DNA of 64,000 nt from Merdivicinus sp050943495 (lineage in GTDB: Bacteria > Bacillota > Clostridia > Oscillospirales > Ruminococcaceae): NCBI GenBank assembly GCA_050943495.1, contig JBMNPH010000004.1, positions 124,001 to 188,000 on the forward strand, read 5' to 3'. The notes below the pieces were generated by a model. That model was not told the DNA's origin and did not search any database. It saw nothing but the letters and a program-made list of their open reading frames with translations. Position numbers and translations under genes: made by a program. Positions 16,600 through 25,332 of this stretch are shown in pieces. Numbering within the stretch: the first letter of the stretch is position 1; each line of letters starts with the position of its first letter.

Positions 16600-18459
16600 A
16601 TGTTTCGGGAATGGCTGTTAACCAATTCGCTTGAGGATTATCTTCTTCCTGTTGACGAATGTCATTTATATCCAAGACGCTGTGACCGGAAAGAATGGGA
16701 ACAGGTTCCGGCAGAGCAGCGTGAGATCTGTATACAAAAAGCAGAGGAGTATATCGGGTATTCGTGGCCTTCTCTGCCTGCTGCGGCATTTATGGAATTC
16801 CAGAGAAGCGGCAATCGTGAGATTTATGAAAAGCTGCATTTTGCACGGCGTCATGCATTGCAGTGGCTGGTACTGGGCGAGTGTCTGGAAGGAAAAGGCC
16901 GATTTGCAGACGATATTATCAATGGGATCTGGTGTATCTGTGAAGAAAGTTTTTGGGGAGTCTCGGCTCATAATGGAAATGTGAAGGACCGAAAGATGAT
17001 GCTGCCGGATGTGGAGGCACCTTATATTGACCTGTTTGCGGCGGAAACAGCAGCACTGCTTGCCTGGACCCGATATCTTCTGGGAGACCTGATGGATAGT
17101 GTGGCAAAGCAGGTGACCCGCCGGATCGATGTCGAATTGGAGAGACGGATCAAATTGCCATTTTTGACGCATACGGATTTTTGGTGGATGGGATACGGCA
17201 AAAGACGGGTAAATAACTGGAATCCCTGGATTCTTGCCAATATGGTCTCGGTCTTTCTGGTGAATGAAAAGGATGAGAACCGTCGTATCAGTGCTTTTGA
17301 GCGGATTTTGGATTCTCTGGAGTCATTTCTGGACATTTATCAAGATGACGGTGGATGCGACGAGGGAACTTCCTATTGGAATGTTGCAGGCGGCGCTTTG
17401 TTTGATTGTCTGGAACAGCTTTATCTGGCTTCCGGCGGCAAAATGAATTTCTTTGGCGATGAACTGGTGAAGCAGATTGGCCGGTTTTTATACCGGGCGC
17501 ATATTGCCGATGATTATTTCATCAATTTTGCGGATGGATCCGCCCGGGTACAGATTTCCAGCTGTATGGTTTATCGTTACGGCAAGTACATCGGCGACGA
17601 CAAGATGATGGGCATGGCAGCAGGTATTCCGTCTGCCAATTATCGGATGGAACAGGGCGCCTTGCGTCGTACCCTGCCGATTTTGTTCCATCAGAAGGAA
17701 ATGGCAGCGTGTAAACTGCCTGTTCCGTATGAGCGTGATGTCTGGCTTTCCGGAATCCAGGTAATGGCGGCACGGGAGAATGAGTCAAAAGAAGGATTCT
17801 ATTTGGCAGTCAAAGGCGGACATAATGAGGAGAGCCACAATCATAATGATGTGGGATCCTGTGTTGTCTATCTGGATGGGAAACCCGTGCTGATTGATGC
17901 GGGAGTGGGCGTTTATACCCGTCAAACGTTCAGTGCGGAACGTTATACTATCTGGACCATGCAGTCGCAGTATCATAACCTGCCGACGATCAACGGGCAG
18001 ATGCAGCAGCCGGGCCGGGAATTCTGTGCACATGCGGTAGAATATCAGGCAGATGACAATGCTGCGGAATTTTCATTGGATCTTGCGGGGGCATATTCAA
18101 AAGAAGCAGAAATAGCATCCTATCGCCGTACATATCGCCTGGAACGCGTCCAAGATGCCGCGAGAATATCGATCCGGGACTGCTGGAATTTCAGCGGAAA
18201 CCAATCTGTACTGACACTGAATCTTCTCTGTGCACAGAAGCCGGAAGTGTTGGAAAAGGGGAAGGTTTGCCTTTCGAACGGGGAAAAGAATCTTTTGTTG
18301 GATTACGATGGAACAAAATTTGAACCCGAAATTGAAGAGATTTCCATTTCGGATCCCAAGTTGTCCGCAGTCTGGAACGATCGGGTATGGCGTATTCAGC
18401 TGCATTGCAGGTGTGCCGGGACAGCAGGTGAAACAGAACTCCTGCTGCGGAGAAAGTAG
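16600..18459 (+). CDS. Heparinase II/III-family polysaccharide lyase-like protein
   Basis: A 619-residue protein with an N-terminal alpha/alpha toroid (Trp-rich, residues 1-370) and a C-terminal beta-sandwich containing the heparinase II/III hallmark KGGHNEESHNHNDVGSCV (near residue 410) and GKPVLIDAG. Such proteins cleave uronate-containing polysaccharides. There is no signal peptide, so it probably acts on imported oligosaccharides in the cytoplasm. The products would feed the KDG kinase/KDPG aldolase pair upstream. The ATG at 16600 lies 9 bases after GGGGAG. The exact polymer is unknown. Confidence 0.88.
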   Translation: MFREWLLTNSLEDYLLPVDECHLYPRRCDRKEWEQVPAEQREICIQKAEEYIGYSWPSLPAAAFMEFQRSGNREIYEKLHFARRHALQWLVLGECLEGKGRFADDIINGIWCICEESFWGVSAHNGNVKDRKMMLPDVEAPYIDLFAAETAALLAWTRYLLGDLMDSVAKQVTRRIDVELERRIKLPFLTHTDFWWMGYGKRRVNNWNPWILANMVSVFLVNEKDENRRISAFERILDSLESFLDIYQDDGGCDEGTSYWNVAGGALFDCLEQLYLASGGKMNFFGDELVKQIGRFLYRAHIADDYFINFADGSARVQISSCMVYRYGKYIGDDKMMGMAAGIPSANYRMEQGALRRTLPILFHQKEMAACKLPVPYERDVWLSGIQVMAARENESKEGFYLAVKGGHNEESHNHNDVGSCVVYLDGKPVLIDAGVGVYTRQTFSAERYTIWTMQSQYHNLPTINGQMQQPGREFCAHAVEYQADDNAAEFSLDLAGAYSKEAEIASYRRTYRLERVQDAARISIRDCWNFSGNQSVLTLNLLCAQKPEVLEKGKVCLSNGEKNLLLDYDGTKFEPEIEEISISDPKLSAVWNDRVWRIQLHCRCAGTAGETELLLRRK

Positions 18460-18467
18460 GAAATCAA

Positions 18468-19103
18468 ATGAAGATCGAAGATGCCAATTTGTTTTTCTGC
18501 TGTCCAGTTCCAGTGCCGGAGGCATTCACCGATCTTCCGGAAGGCTATCAGATCCGGAACTGTCGGAAAGAGGAATTGTGGGATTGGATGGATCTTCCCT
18601 TCGATACACCGGAAGAAGCCAACCAGTATCGGGGATACATGGAAGATTTTTTTGCCAAAGTATATGCACCCCATGGAAATCTATTTTTTAAACAGTGCCG
18701 CTTGCTTTTGGAACCGGATGGAAGGATTGCAGGAAGCTGCTTTATTTGGAAGGCATATGAGAAAGTGACAACGGTACATTGGTTTAAAATTCGGAAGGAT
18801 TTGGAAGGCCATGGCCTTGGTCGTGCCCTTCTGTCAGCGGTACTGCGCGAAGTTCAGCCGGAAGACTATCCGATCTGTCTGCACACCCAGCCGGGGAGTT
18901 TTCGGGCGATTAAACTGTACATTGATTTCGGATTTTACATGGCAGAAGATCCGGTGATTGGACAGCGAATCAATCAGTGGAAGGAGGCCTTGCCGTATCT
19001 GCGGGAGATGATGCCGAAACCAGTCTTTGATTCGATCCGGATCGGAAAAGCACCGGAAGTTCTTTTGAGAGCAGCGGCGCAGTCCGTTATCAATGAATTT
19101 TAG
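18468..19103 (+). CDS. GNAT-family N-acetyltransferase
   Basis: A 211-residue protein with a GNAT fold. The acetyl-CoA loop is RKDLEGHGLGRALL (near residue 115), followed by ICLHTQPGSFRAIKLYIDFG, a typical motif B. The N-terminal 30 residues include a short Cys/Pro-rich stretch. The substrate is unknown. It starts 8 bases after the heparinase-like gene, so it is probably part of that transcript. It ends by overlapping the last 4 bases of the convergent gpr gene. Confidence 0.85.
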   Translation: MKIEDANLFFCCPVPVPEAFTDLPEGYQIRNCRKEELWDWMDLPFDTPEEANQYRGYMEDFFAKVYAPHGNLFFKQCRLLLEPDGRIAGSCFIWKAYEKVTTVHWFKIRKDLEGHGLGRALLSAVLREVQPEDYPICLHTQPGSFRAIKLYIDFGFYMAEDPVIGQRINQWKEALPYLREMMPKPVFDSIRIGKAPEVLLRAAAQSVINEF

Positions 19104-19924
19104 TTAACCAGCGCAAGCAGATCTTCCATGGACAAGGATGGCTGTAAAGCGCGGTTAATGCCGAAAGCAATAGTTTTGGCGGCGTTTTCGATAATGGTAT
19201 CCACTTCGCGCGGTGTAACCATCAAAGGTGGGGAGTCTTTTTGTGCATGGTAGTCCACCACAGTCGGAACGCCCATTGCGATGACCGGGATTCCAAGCGT
19301 ATTTTTGCTCAGTTCACGTCGTCGGTTGGAAACGCCGGAACCGGGAGAAATTCCGCTGTCGCAGATTTGAACGGTGCACCCAAGCCGGGAAATGTCTGCA
19401 GCAGCAAGAGCATCAATTGCGATGACGGCGACGGGATGAATTTCATGAACCAGTGCCGCAATGATCTCGGCGCTTTCCATACCGGTCTGTCCCAGAACGC
19501 CGGGGGCAATTGCAGCGGCAGAACGCAATCCTTCCAATCCGGCCTGCATTGCCTGTTCGCCTCGAATATGTCGGGTTGCAAGCATCAAATGGATGGTTTC
19601 CGGTCCTAGTGCATCGGGTGTGATGGAAGAATTCCCAAGCCCAACCACAAGTACCGTTCCTTCTGGAGGAAGAAGATCGGACAAAGCTTCTGCGACCGCT
19701 TCCGCCTGCTGCTCAAAATTATCCGATGGATGGGCAAAAGGGGGACAGGAGAGCGTATAATATCGTCCAATAGGTTTGTGAAGTCGCACTGCCGCATCCG
19801 ATTGTTTGATTTCTACTAGGGAAGAGGGGATTCCATGCAGGATCATTTCGGTATAATAGGCTCCATCCGGCAGAGAAGATACAGCCGTTAATTGTTCTAC
19901 GGCTAAATCTGTTCGTATATTCAA
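19100..19924 (-). CDS. gpr: Germination protease GPR (spore protease)
   Basis: A 274-residue protein that starts NIRTDLAVEQL and contains VVGLGNSSITPDALGP, ATRHIRG, APGVLGQTGMESAEI and AIDALAAADISRLGCTVQICD, all typical of GPR. The enzyme degrades small acid-soluble spore proteins during germination and is made as a zymogen in the forespore. The start is TTG at 19924, with AAAGGAG eight bases upstream and the family's conserved RTDLA right after it. The frame is open further but unrelated. No clear sigma-F/G promoter was seen. Confidence 0.94.
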   Translation of the reverse strand: MNIRTDLAVEQLTAVSSLPDGAYYTEMILHGIPSSLVEIKQSDAAVRLHKPIGRYYTLSCPPFAHPSDNFEQQAEAVAEALSDLLPPEGTVLVVGLGNSSITPDALGPETIHLMLATRHIRGEQAMQAGLEGLRSAAAIAPGVLGQTGMESAEIIAALVHEIHPVAVIAIDALAAADISRLGCTVQICDSGISPGSGVSNRRRELSKNTLGIPVIAMGVPTVVDYHAQKDSPPLMVTPREVDTIIENAAKTIAFGINRALQPSLSMEDLLALVN

Positions 19925-20011
19925 AAAATCAACTCCTTTTCTCCGCTTTTTGGCGGAAGTTCTATTTTTTGTTTTGGAAAGGAAAAATCTTAATTTTTCT
20001 TGAAAAAACCC

Positions 20012-20040
20012 TTGCAATTTTTCCGGAAAAATGGTATGAT
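20012..20040 (+). promoter_or_regulatory. Sigma-A promoter of rpsT
   Basis: TTGCAA (20012-20017), 17 bases, TATGAT (20035-20040). It implies a 5' leader of about 130 bases before rpsT. Confidence 0.8.
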
Positions 20041-20046
20041 ATAAAA

Positions 20047-20160
20047 GCTGTCGTATGCCATTCCTCGTGTCTGGGCGCACTGCGCTTTGGAAGGCAGAAT
20101 GACAAAACGCTGGAAAGCGCAATCCTCAGTTAGTTTGCGTGAAGCGGACTGACTTTATGT
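20047..20160 (+). promoter_or_regulatory. Structured 5' leader of rpsT
   Basis: Between the promoter and the ribosome site the leader can fold several hairpins. The best is an 11-bp stem, AGTTAGTTTGC (20128-20138) with GCGGACTGACT (20144-20154), closing a 5-base loop. CGCT-GGAA-AGCG (about 20108-20119) and GCGC-ACT-GCGC (about 20069-20079) are smaller. The long leader suggests feedback control by S20, but this is inference. Confidence 0.5.
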
Positions 20161-20178
20161 GAAGGAGGTGCAAAAAGA

Positions 20179-20442
20179 ATGCCGAATATTAAATCAGCGA
20201 AAAAAAGAGTGAAAGTTTCTGCAACCAAAACTCTGCAGAACCGGATTCTGAAAGGTAACCTCAAAGCTGCTCTGAAAGCTGCAAATGCCGCAATCGAGCA
20301 GGATGCTGCCAACAAGGCGGAAGTGGTTAAGGTTGCATACAAGACCATCGACCAGTCTGCTGCCAAGGGTGTCATCCATAAGAACATGGCTGCGAGAAAG
20401 AAATCTCAGATTGCATCCAAATTGAATGCAGCAAAAGCATAA
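20179..20442 (+). CDS. rpsT: 30S ribosomal protein S20
   Basis: An 87-residue, Lys/Ala-rich protein beginning MPNIKSAKKRVKVS, with HKNMAARKKSQIASKLNAAK at the C-terminus, the S20 signature. It binds the 5' domain of 16S rRNA early in 30S assembly. A strong GAAGGAGGTG ribosome site precedes it. It is monocistronic, with its own promoter, a structured leader and a terminator, and is divergent from gpr, a common arrangement in Firmicutes. Confidence 0.98.
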   Translation: MPNIKSAKKRVKVSATKTLQNRILKGNLKAALKAANAAIEQDAANKAEVVKVAYKTIDQSAAKGVIHKNMAARKKSQIASKLNAAKA

Positions 20443-20473
20443 TCCTTCTCACCGGATATTGTTTTTGGAAATA

Positions 20474-20518
20474 GGCGCTCGCCCCTCTAACCTCTGGGGG
20501 CGGGCGCCGCTGTTTTTT
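20474..20518 (+). terminator. Rho-independent terminator of rpsT
   Basis: GGCGCTCGCCCC pairs with GGGGGCGGGCGCC with small mismatches, followed by GCTGTTTTTT. Confidence 0.9.
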
Positions 20519-20526
20519 CCGGAATA

Positions 20527-20555
20527 TCGACTTTTCTTTTGAAATAATTTATGAT
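20527..20555 (+). promoter_or_regulatory. Possible promoter of pepT
   Basis: TCGACT (20527-20532), 17 bases, TATGAT (20550-20555). The -35 is weak; an overlapping TATGAT lies 5 bases further on. Confidence 0.45.
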
Positions 20556-20583
20556 ATGATAGGAACAGAAAGGAAGGATAGAG

Positions 20584-21813
20584 ATGAAAGAAACCGTTTT
20601 GGAAAAATTTCTCCGTTATATTGCAGTAGATACAACCTCGGATCCGGAAACCGGTACACATCCCAGTACGCCGGGACAGCTGGTATTGGGAAAGATGCTG
20701 GTGGAAGAACTGAAGCAGCTCGGACTTGCAGATGCACGCCAGGATTCACACGGGTATGTTTACGCTTCGATACCGGCAACGCCTGGGAAGGAAACAGTTC
20801 CAGCATTGGGATTTATTGCACATCTGGATACCTCCTGCGCTGTATCCGGCCAGAATATTCATCCTGTGATTACCCGGAATTATGACGGCGGCGATATTCT
20901 GCTCAACGAGGAACAGAATCTGATTCTATCTCCGAAAGAATTCCCCTCACTTCTCCAGTATGTGGGGAAAACCATTGTGTCGACCGATGGCACAACGCTG
21001 CTTGGAGGAGATGATAAAGGCGGTATCGCCGGCATTATGGGATTGCTGGAATATCTGGCTGAACATCCGGAATTTCCACATGGCAAAATCTGCATTGGCT
21101 TTACTCCGGACGAAGAGATCGGGGAAGGCGCTGATTATTTTGATGTTCCAGGTTTTGGAGCACAGTTTGCCTATACCGTAGACGGCGGGATGATTGGTGA
21201 ATTGGAATATGAGAATTTCAATGCGGCTTCGGCCAATTTGACCTTCCATGGAAAAAGCATCCATCCCGGCTCCGCAAAAGGACAGATGGTGAATGCCATT
21301 CTGCTGGCAATGGAGTTCAATGCCATGCTTCCGGTTTTTGAGAATCCGGCCTGTACCGAAAACCGGGAAGGATTTCATCATATTGATGTGATTCGTGGTG
21401 GAGTAGAGCGAACCGACTGCGAATACATTATCCGCGACCACGATCGCACCCTTTTTGAGAAAAAGAAGGAGAATTTCCGGGATGCCGCCCTGTATCTGAA
21501 TCGTAAATACGGGGAAGGAACCGTGGAATTAACATTGACCGATTCCTACTATAACATGTTGGAAAAGATCGAACCGCATATGCATCTGATTGAGAATGCC
21601 AAATCCGTGATGGAGTCCATGGGAATTGAGCCGAAAATTCTTCCGGTGCGCGGTGGAACAGATGGATCCCGTCTCTCTTATATGGGACTGCCCTGTCCGA
21701 ATCTCTTTACGGGCGGCCACAACGGACACGGACGTTTTGAGTATACGGTAGCGGAAAGTCTGGAAAAAATTCCGGAAATACTGCTGGGTATTCTGCGGAA
21801 ATATGCAGAGTAA
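20584..21813 (+). CDS. pepT: Peptidase T (tripeptide aminopeptidase)
   Basis: A 409-residue M20-family metallopeptidase. Zn-ligand motifs are GFIAHLDTS (His/Asp), GGDDKGGIAGIMG, TPDEEIGEGADYF (catalytic Glu) and a late His in GGHNGHGRFE. It also has the PepT start YIAVDTTSDPETGTHPSTPGQ, quoted in two overlapping parts in the protein's first 36 residues. The enzyme removes N-terminal residues from tripeptides in the cytoplasm. The gene is monocistronic and ends 5 bases before the convergent winged-helix regulator. Confidence 0.95.
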   Translation: MKETVLEKFLRYIAVDTTSDPETGTHPSTPGQLVLGKMLVEELKQLGLADARQDSHGYVYASIPATPGKETVPALGFIAHLDTSCAVSGQNIHPVITRNYDGGDILLNEEQNLILSPKEFPSLLQYVGKTIVSTDGTTLLGGDDKGGIAGIMGLLEYLAEHPEFPHGKICIGFTPDEEIGEGADYFDVPGFGAQFAYTVDGGMIGELEYENFNAASANLTFHGKSIHPGSAKGQMVNAILLAMEFNAMLPVFENPACTENREGFHHIDVIRGGVERTDCEYIIRDHDRTLFEKKKENFRDAALYLNRKYGEGTVELTLTDSYYNMLEKIEPHMHLIENAKSVMESMGIEPKILPVRGGTDGSRLSYMGLPCPNLFTGGHNGHGRFEYTVAESLEKIPEILLGILRKYAE

Positions 21814-21818
21814 TTCGA

Positions 21819-22439
21819 TTATTCTTCCCAATTTCCCTGTGTAAATTCGGGATCTACCATGTCCTGAATTCCGGCCAGCAGCATCAGGATACCGCCGACC
21901 CGATGCGGTTGGATGACGTAAGTTCCTTTGGGTGCGTTTTTATCTTCGGTAACTAGATCCGCAGTCAGCAGCGGTTTCAGATGATGATAGACCTGACCTG
22001 TAGAATTGTATCCGCATTCTTCTACCAGCTGCGCAACCGTCATCGGTTTTTTGAGAATGGTCAGCAGAATGTTCAGGCGGTCGCTGCTGCCGATACAGGC
22101 CAGCACATTCTCAGCGGTATGATTTTCGATCAGTTTCAGCAGCTTGTCAGCGCTCACATCGTTGCGGATCCAGTTGGACTGCCGTCCGCCGGAAGAAAAT
22201 ACACCCAGATAGGTCATGCGTCCGGTATCTCCGCTTTTTCCGCAGTGATTCTCCAAGCGATCCATGATTGTCATGATCGAGGGATCCGGATGCATGTTTT
22301 TCATCTTTTGGACGTGATTTACGGCTTCTTTTGGATCAGAACAAGAGTTACAAACGGGCAGAAGATCTTCCAGCATAATGCGGATTTCTGCTAATTCTTT
22401 TCGAAGCTGATCGATTTCCAGTCCATAATTACGTTCCAT
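21819..22439 (-). CDS. Winged-helix regulator (ArsR-like) with N-terminal coiled coil
   Basis: A 206-residue protein. Residues 1-30 are a heptad-like helix, and a central segment carries CNSC and HCGK cysteine/histidine motifs. Residues 115-180 form a winged helix: DRLNILLTILKKPMTVAQLV, then STGQVYHHLKPLLTADLV. Clostridial homologues are annotated only as ArsR-like regulators; the ligand is unknown. It has its own strong promoter and is divergent from nagB. Direct repeats of CGTAATT flank that promoter and could be its operator, so it may regulate itself and possibly nagB. Confidence 0.8.
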   Translation of the reverse strand: MERNYGLEIDQLRKELAEIRIMLEDLLPVCNSCSDPKEAVNHVQKMKNMHPDPSIMTIMDRLENHCGKSGDTGRMTYLGVFSSGGRQSNWIRNDVSADKLLKLIENHTAENVLACIGSSDRLNILLTILKKPMTVAQLVEECGYNSTGQVYHHLKPLLTADLVTEDKNAPKGTYVIQPHRVGGILMLLAGIQDMVDPEFTQGNWEE

Positions 22440-22474
22440 ATTTCATTTCTCCTTTGCTAATAAATTTGCAATTC

Positions 22475-22529
22475 CGTAATTTCAATATATCATAGCAATA
22501 TAGCTTTGTCAATACGTTTTTTCGTAATT
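22475..22529. promoter_or_regulatory. Promoter of the winged-helix regulator with flanking CGTAATT repeats
   Basis: On the minus strand TTGACA (22512-22507), 17 bases, TATATT (22489-22484). The heptamer CGTAATT occurs at 22475-22481 and 22523-22529, just outside both promoter boxes, which suggests an autoregulatory operator. Confidence 0.6.
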
Positions 22530-22595
22530 GCGGAAAGATTAGTTAATTTTAATTGGATAAGGCACTGTTTTCTTTTGATCTTTTCCGGAAAACAG

Positions 22596-22624
22596 TAGAC
22601 AGCATTTTGTCCGCGTGGTATACT
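22596..22624 (+). promoter_or_regulatory. Sigma-A promoter of nagB
   Basis: TAGACA (22596-22601), 17 bases, TATACT (22619-22624). Confidence 0.8.
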
Positions 22625-22657
22625 GTAAGTGGAAAGTATGAATAGGAGGAATACATC

Positions 22658-23413
22658 ATGATGAAGATCATCCAGACAAAGAATTATGAGGATTTGAGCC
22701 GGAAGGCAGCAAACATCATTGCAGCGCAGGTAATTTTGAAACCGGAATCGGTGCTGGGTCTGGCAACAGGTTCCTCTCCGCTGGGATTGTATGCGGAATT
22801 GATTAAAGGGTATGAGCAAGGAGATTTGGACTTTTCAAAAGTCCGGACTGTCAATCTGGATGAATACCGCGGATTGACCAAGGATAACGATCAGAGTTAT
22901 GCGTATTTTATGCATGAAAATCTGTTCAAACATATCAACATTGATATGGCGAATACCAACGTACCGGACGGAACCGAACCGGATGCTGCGAAGGAATGTG
23001 CCCGCTATGATGCAGTGATTGACAGTATGGGCGGCGTGGATATTCAGTTGTTGGGGATCGGCTTGACGGGTCATATTGGCTTCAATGAGCCGGCAGATGA
23101 GTTCAAAAAAGGAACGAACTGTGTGGATTTGGATCCGAAGACGATTGAATCCAATGCACGGTTTTTCTCTTCTATCGACGAGGTGCCCAAACAGGCATAT
23201 ACCATGGGAATTCAGTCGATTATGAAAGCGAAGAAGATTCTGTTGATCGCAAATGGGGAAGGAAAGGCGGAAATTCTTTATAAAGCCTGCTGCGGCCCCA
23301 TCACCCCGCAGGTGCCGGCTTCGATTCTGCAGCTTCACCCGGATGTGGTAGTCGTTGCAGATGAGGCAGCGCTGAAAGTGATTGCGGAAAAGAATCCTTC
23401 CTGTATCAGCTAA
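22658..23413 (+). CDS. nagB: Glucosamine-6-phosphate deaminase
   Basis: A 251-residue NagB. It converts glucosamine 6-phosphate to fructose 6-phosphate and ammonia. Motifs are LATGSSPLGLY (phosphate loop), VNLDEYRGL (catalytic Asp), and LGIGLTGHIGFNEP with the active-site His and Glu. The length matches the short, non-allosteric type. AGGAGG lies 8 bases before the ATG. It is monocistronic with its own promoter and terminator; nagA is not in the window. Confidence 0.96.
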   Translation: MMKIIQTKNYEDLSRKAANIIAAQVILKPESVLGLATGSSPLGLYAELIKGYEQGDLDFSKVRTVNLDEYRGLTKDNDQSYAYFMHENLFKHINIDMANTNVPDGTEPDAAKECARYDAVIDSMGGVDIQLLGIGLTGHIGFNEPADEFKKGTNCVDLDPKTIESNARFFSSIDEVPKQAYTMGIQSIMKAKKILLIANGEGKAEILYKACCGPITPQVPASILQLHPDVVVVADEAALKVIAEKNPSCIS

Positions 23414-23425
23414 TGGAGGAAAGAA

Positions 23426-23460
23426 AGCGGAGTGCAAGCCATAAAAGCACTCCGCTTTTT
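23426..23460 (+). terminator. Rho-independent terminator of nagB
   Basis: AGCGGAGTGC (23426-23435) pairs perfectly with GCACTCCGCT (23447-23456), followed by TTTTT. Confidence 0.95.
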
Positions 23461-23499
23461 ATATTTTCGTATTTGTAAGGAGAAAATTTAGAAAATCTT

Positions 23500-23529
23500 T
23501 CGACTCTATGGGGGAAAATCTGCTATAAT
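23500..23529 (+). promoter_or_regulatory. Possible promoter of the amidase gene
   Basis: TCGACT (23500-23505), 18 bases, TATAAT (23524-23529), 21 bases upstream of the start codon. The -35 is weak. Confidence 0.45.
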
Positions 23530-23550
23530 AGTGGAAAAGGAGCGAATCAA

Positions 23551-24297
23551 ATGAGTCGAAAAAGAAAAATTCGTTGGGGAAGAATCTTTGTCCTGATGCT
23601 GATCATTGCAGTCGCAGCAGGATGCGCCCATTATTTTCTGGGATGGGGCGAAAGCCGGATTGCGATTGCACTGGATGCAGGGCACGGCGGAAATGATCCG
23701 GGTGCGGCCGGCTTGATACAGGAGACGGAACTGACCGAAAATACGGTGCGGTATCTGGAGGAATATCTGCGGGAGGATGATAATTATCGGGTGATTCTCT
23801 GTCGGGAATATGGAGAGGGGGAAGACTTGAATGCGCGCTGGATGAAATCCATCGTACAGGGGGCAGATTTGTTGCTCTGCGTGCATGGGAATTCGTCGGA
23901 TGACCCGTCCGCGCGCGGCTTTGAGGTATATCCCAGTCTTCCAGATCAGAAGTATCATGCGGAAAGTGTGCAGTTTGCGCAGCTGATTGCGGAAGAAGTA
24001 TCGCAGACCGGAATTCCGCTGCGCGGGAACGGCGGAATCCGCTATGCCTATTATCAGGAACAGCCGGACGGAAGTTCCCAGAAAATTCTGGTGGATGAAC
24101 CGGATCCGGAATTGTCGGATTGTCCGTCCTTTGCGATGGTTGAATACCCGCGGTGTCCGGCAGTGCTGGCGGAACAGGGATTTGTCACCAATGAACAGGA
24201 TGTGGTGCTGTTGGCAGGAGAGGCCGGATGCCGTCTGGCAGCGGAATGTTATTATCGGGCGATTTGTGCATATTTTGGCACGGATCCTGTAATTTAA
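23551..24297 (+). CDS. N-acetylmuramoyl-L-alanine amidase (Amidase_3), membrane-anchored
   Basis: A 248-residue protein with an N-terminal signal anchor (about residues 11-30) and an Amidase_3 domain. The Zn ligands are in LDAGHGGNDPG (His), the Glu near ETELTEN, and LLCVHGNSSD (His); the catalytic Glu lies in VLAEQGFVTN. It cleaves the amide bond between MurNAc and the stem peptide. A Cys at residue 25 follows AAG and could act as a lipobox (VAAGC), though the fit is imperfect. Its role in growth or sporulation cannot be told. AAAAGGAG precedes the ATG. Confidence 0.88.
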   Translation: MSRKRKIRWGRIFVLMLIIAVAAGCAHYFLGWGESRIAIALDAGHGGNDPGAAGLIQETELTENTVRYLEEYLREDDNYRVILCREYGEGEDLNARWMKSIVQGADLLLCVHGNSSDDPSARGFEVYPSLPDQKYHAESVQFAQLIAEEVSQTGIPLRGNGGIRYAYYQEQPDGSSQKILVDEPDPELSDCPSFAMVEYPRCPAVLAEQGFVTNEQDVVLLAGEAGCRLAAECYYRAICAYFGTDPVI

Positions 24298-24392
24298 CCG
24301 GATTTACAATCAAAAAACCCCGTTTTATGTATGGACAGACCGGATGCTTTCCCGTATAATGAGGAGAGATATTGCAAAACAGGAGGGCATTT

Positions 24393-25307
24393 ATGGGGGC
24401 GGTATTGCTGAAAGCAGGGATTTTTCTCTGCATTATTGCGATGGGATATGGACTCAAGAAAACCGGATTTTTTCGAAAAGAAGATTTTCGGGTTGTAGCC
24501 AAAATCGTATTGAATATCACATTGCCGTGCGCGGTAATTTCAAATTTTGCAGGACTGGAATTTGATTCCACCTTAGTGATTCTGGCACTGTTCGGATTTC
24601 TTTGCGATATGGTGCTGTTGGCAGCCGGATATCTGGTTGCTTTGCGGCGTCCCAAAGAGGAACAGGCATTTAATGTGATCAATTATACGGGGTATAATAT
24701 CGGATGCTTTACCCTGCCGTATGTACAGAGCTTTTTAGGGCCCGCGGCAGTGGTATCGGCCTGTATTTTCGATGCCGGAAATGCGGTGATCTGTACCAGC
24801 GGTTCCTATGCAGTCGGTTCAAGTGTTCTGGGCAAGGGGGAAAAGACGACTGTTCTGCGTTTCCTGAAGAAAATGTTCCGTTCGGTGCCGCTGGATACCT
24901 ATTTGATTATGCTGTTCCTGACGGCGGTTGGAATCGCACTTCCGGCGCCTTTGATGCAGTTTGCCCAGACCATTGGCGGCGCGAATGCATTTCTGGCGAT
25001 GCTGATGATCGGGATTGGGTTTGAAATCAATTTGGACAAAAGTCGGGTCGGACGTCTGGTTAAATTGCTGGTGATTCGCTTTGCTATTTCCGGCCTACTT
25101 TCGGCAGGATTCTATTTTCTGTTGCCTTTTCCGCTGGAGGTGCGGCAATTGATGGCGCTGATTGTTTTCTCGCCGATTGCCAGCGCAGCGCCGGCCTTCA
25201 CTCAGCAGATTGAAGGCGATATTGAATTGTCCAGCACGGCCAATTCGCTCAGCATTATCATCAGCATGACGATTATGACAGTTCTGCTGATGGGAATGGG
25301 AATCTGA
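24393..25307 (+). CDS. AEC-family (auxin efflux carrier-type) transporter
   Basis: A 304-residue integral membrane protein with about ten hydrophobic segments in two repeats: KIVLNITLPCAVISNFAG in the first half, and IVFSPIASAAPAFTQQIEGD near the end, both typical of AEC permeases. Members export organic acids such as malate or other small anions. AGGAGG lies 6 bases before the chosen ATG. It is followed by the radical-SAM gene after 25 bases and may share its transcript. The substrate is unknown. Confidence 0.88.
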   Translation: MGAVLLKAGIFLCIIAMGYGLKKTGFFRKEDFRVVAKIVLNITLPCAVISNFAGLEFDSTLVILALFGFLCDMVLLAAGYLVALRRPKEEQAFNVINYTGYNIGCFTLPYVQSFLGPAAVVSACIFDAGNAVICTSGSYAVGSSVLGKGEKTTVLRFLKKMFRSVPLDTYLIMLFLTAVGIALPAPLMQFAQTIGGANAFLAMLMIGIGFEINLDKSRVGRLVKLLVIRFAISGLLSAGFYFLLPFPLEVRQLMALIVFSPIASAAPAFTQQIEGDIELSSTANSLSIIISMTIMTVLLMGMGI

Positions 25308-25332
25308 TTTTATGATAGAAACGAGGAATATT

